Shown here: in pieces, positions 63,973-64,000 of the stretch
Numbering within the stretch: the stretch's first letter is position 1
Layout of the letters: each line of letters starts with the position of its first letter
Source: Vicinamibacterales bacterium
GTDB lineage: Bacteria > Acidobacteriota > Vicinamibacteria > Vicinamibacterales > 2-12-FULL-66-21
Direction of reading: 5' to 3'
Assembly: GCA_035699745.1 (NCBI GenBank)
Contig: DASSPH010000055.1
Location: forward strand, 86,969 to 150,968
Length of the DNA stretch: 64,000 nucleotides
Notes under the pieces: generated by a model
Database searches by the model: none
What the model was told of the DNA's origin: nothing
Seen by the model: only the letters and a program-made list of their open reading frames with translations
Program-made: the position numbers and the translations under genes

Positions 63973-64000
63973 TCGCCCGATCACCCGATCACCCGATCGC
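63973..64000. repeat. tandem GATCACCC repeat at window end
   Basis: After the ispG stop the sequence repeats GATC(A/G)CCC units about three times up to the edge. It is probably the start of another short-word intergenic repeat that continues outside the window. Confidence 0.6.

Overview
This is a very G+C-rich bacterial chromosome segment with densely packed, often overlapping operons. Several traits point to Acidobacteriota, probably the soil class Vicinamibacteria: acidobacterial-type secreted VWA proteins, a fused alpha/beta E1 dehydrogenase, PQQ dehydrogenases with a built-in cytochrome, and a C5-pathway haem operon. The lineage is inferred from gene content; no rRNA, tRNA, CRISPR array or insertion sequence was seen.

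Layout. 1-8.7 kb (+): a surface-glycan operon (two GT-C type membrane proteins, methyltransferase, GNAT, NodB-like deacetylase, GT4 glycosyltransferase, large membrane protein), then yqeY and a terminator. 9.4-14.1 kb: polysaccharide flippase, MFS exporter, rhomboid protease, atypical SDR, cupin. 14.1-18.3 kb (+): fused E1 dehydrogenase, secreted beta-rich protein, ParB-like protein. 18.3-27.1 kb (-): a gas-vesicle-type (gvp) operon with three GvpA-family, three GvpF/L-family, GvpG and GvpK proteins, an embedded hybrid-free histidine kinase and response regulator, and a tandem Get3/ArsA-type ATPase. 27.1-32.6 kb (-): zwf-opcA-gnd and an acyl-CoA ligase. 32.6-35.2 kb (-): ECF sigma, anti-sigma and HEAT-repeat protein. 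35.3-41.6 kb: typA, FkbM methyltransferase, YbaK-like deacylase, HD hydrolase, DUF2207 protein, secreted methyltransferase. 41.7-45.8 kb (-): PQQ dehydrogenase, fatty-acid desaturase, EamA transporter. 45.8-48.2 kb (-): the Fo part of ATP synthase (atpZ, an AtpI-like gene, atpB, atpE, atpF) without the F1 genes. 48.5-50.4 kb (+): two VWA proteins. 50.4-61.6 kb (+): haem synthesis (hemX-like, hemA, hemC, cobA-hemD fusion, hemB, then hemL) interrupted by a divergent regulatory island (receiver-PP2C phosphatase; NtrC-type activator; NtrY-like kinase). 61.7-64 kb: glycine-zipper outer-membrane-type protein (-) and ispG (+).

The part most worth following up is the gvp operon. It has no gvpN, its GvpA-like proteins carry non-canonical tails, and it encodes a single-chain double ATPase in which both halves have the CxxC of Get3. 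That suggests a dedicated chaperone for the very hydrophobic GvpA-type subunits, under control of a two-component pair translated from the same message.

Two patterns run across the window. First, many transcription-unit leaders have a TANNNT box six or seven bases before the start codon and no Shine-Dalgarno sequence, which predicts leaderless mRNAs. One perfectly symmetric box, ATTATATAAT, serves two divergent genes. Second, several intergenic gaps hold short-word repeats, each with its own word. The most striking is a ~108-bp-armed inverted repeat between the two regulatory genes near 57.4 kb.
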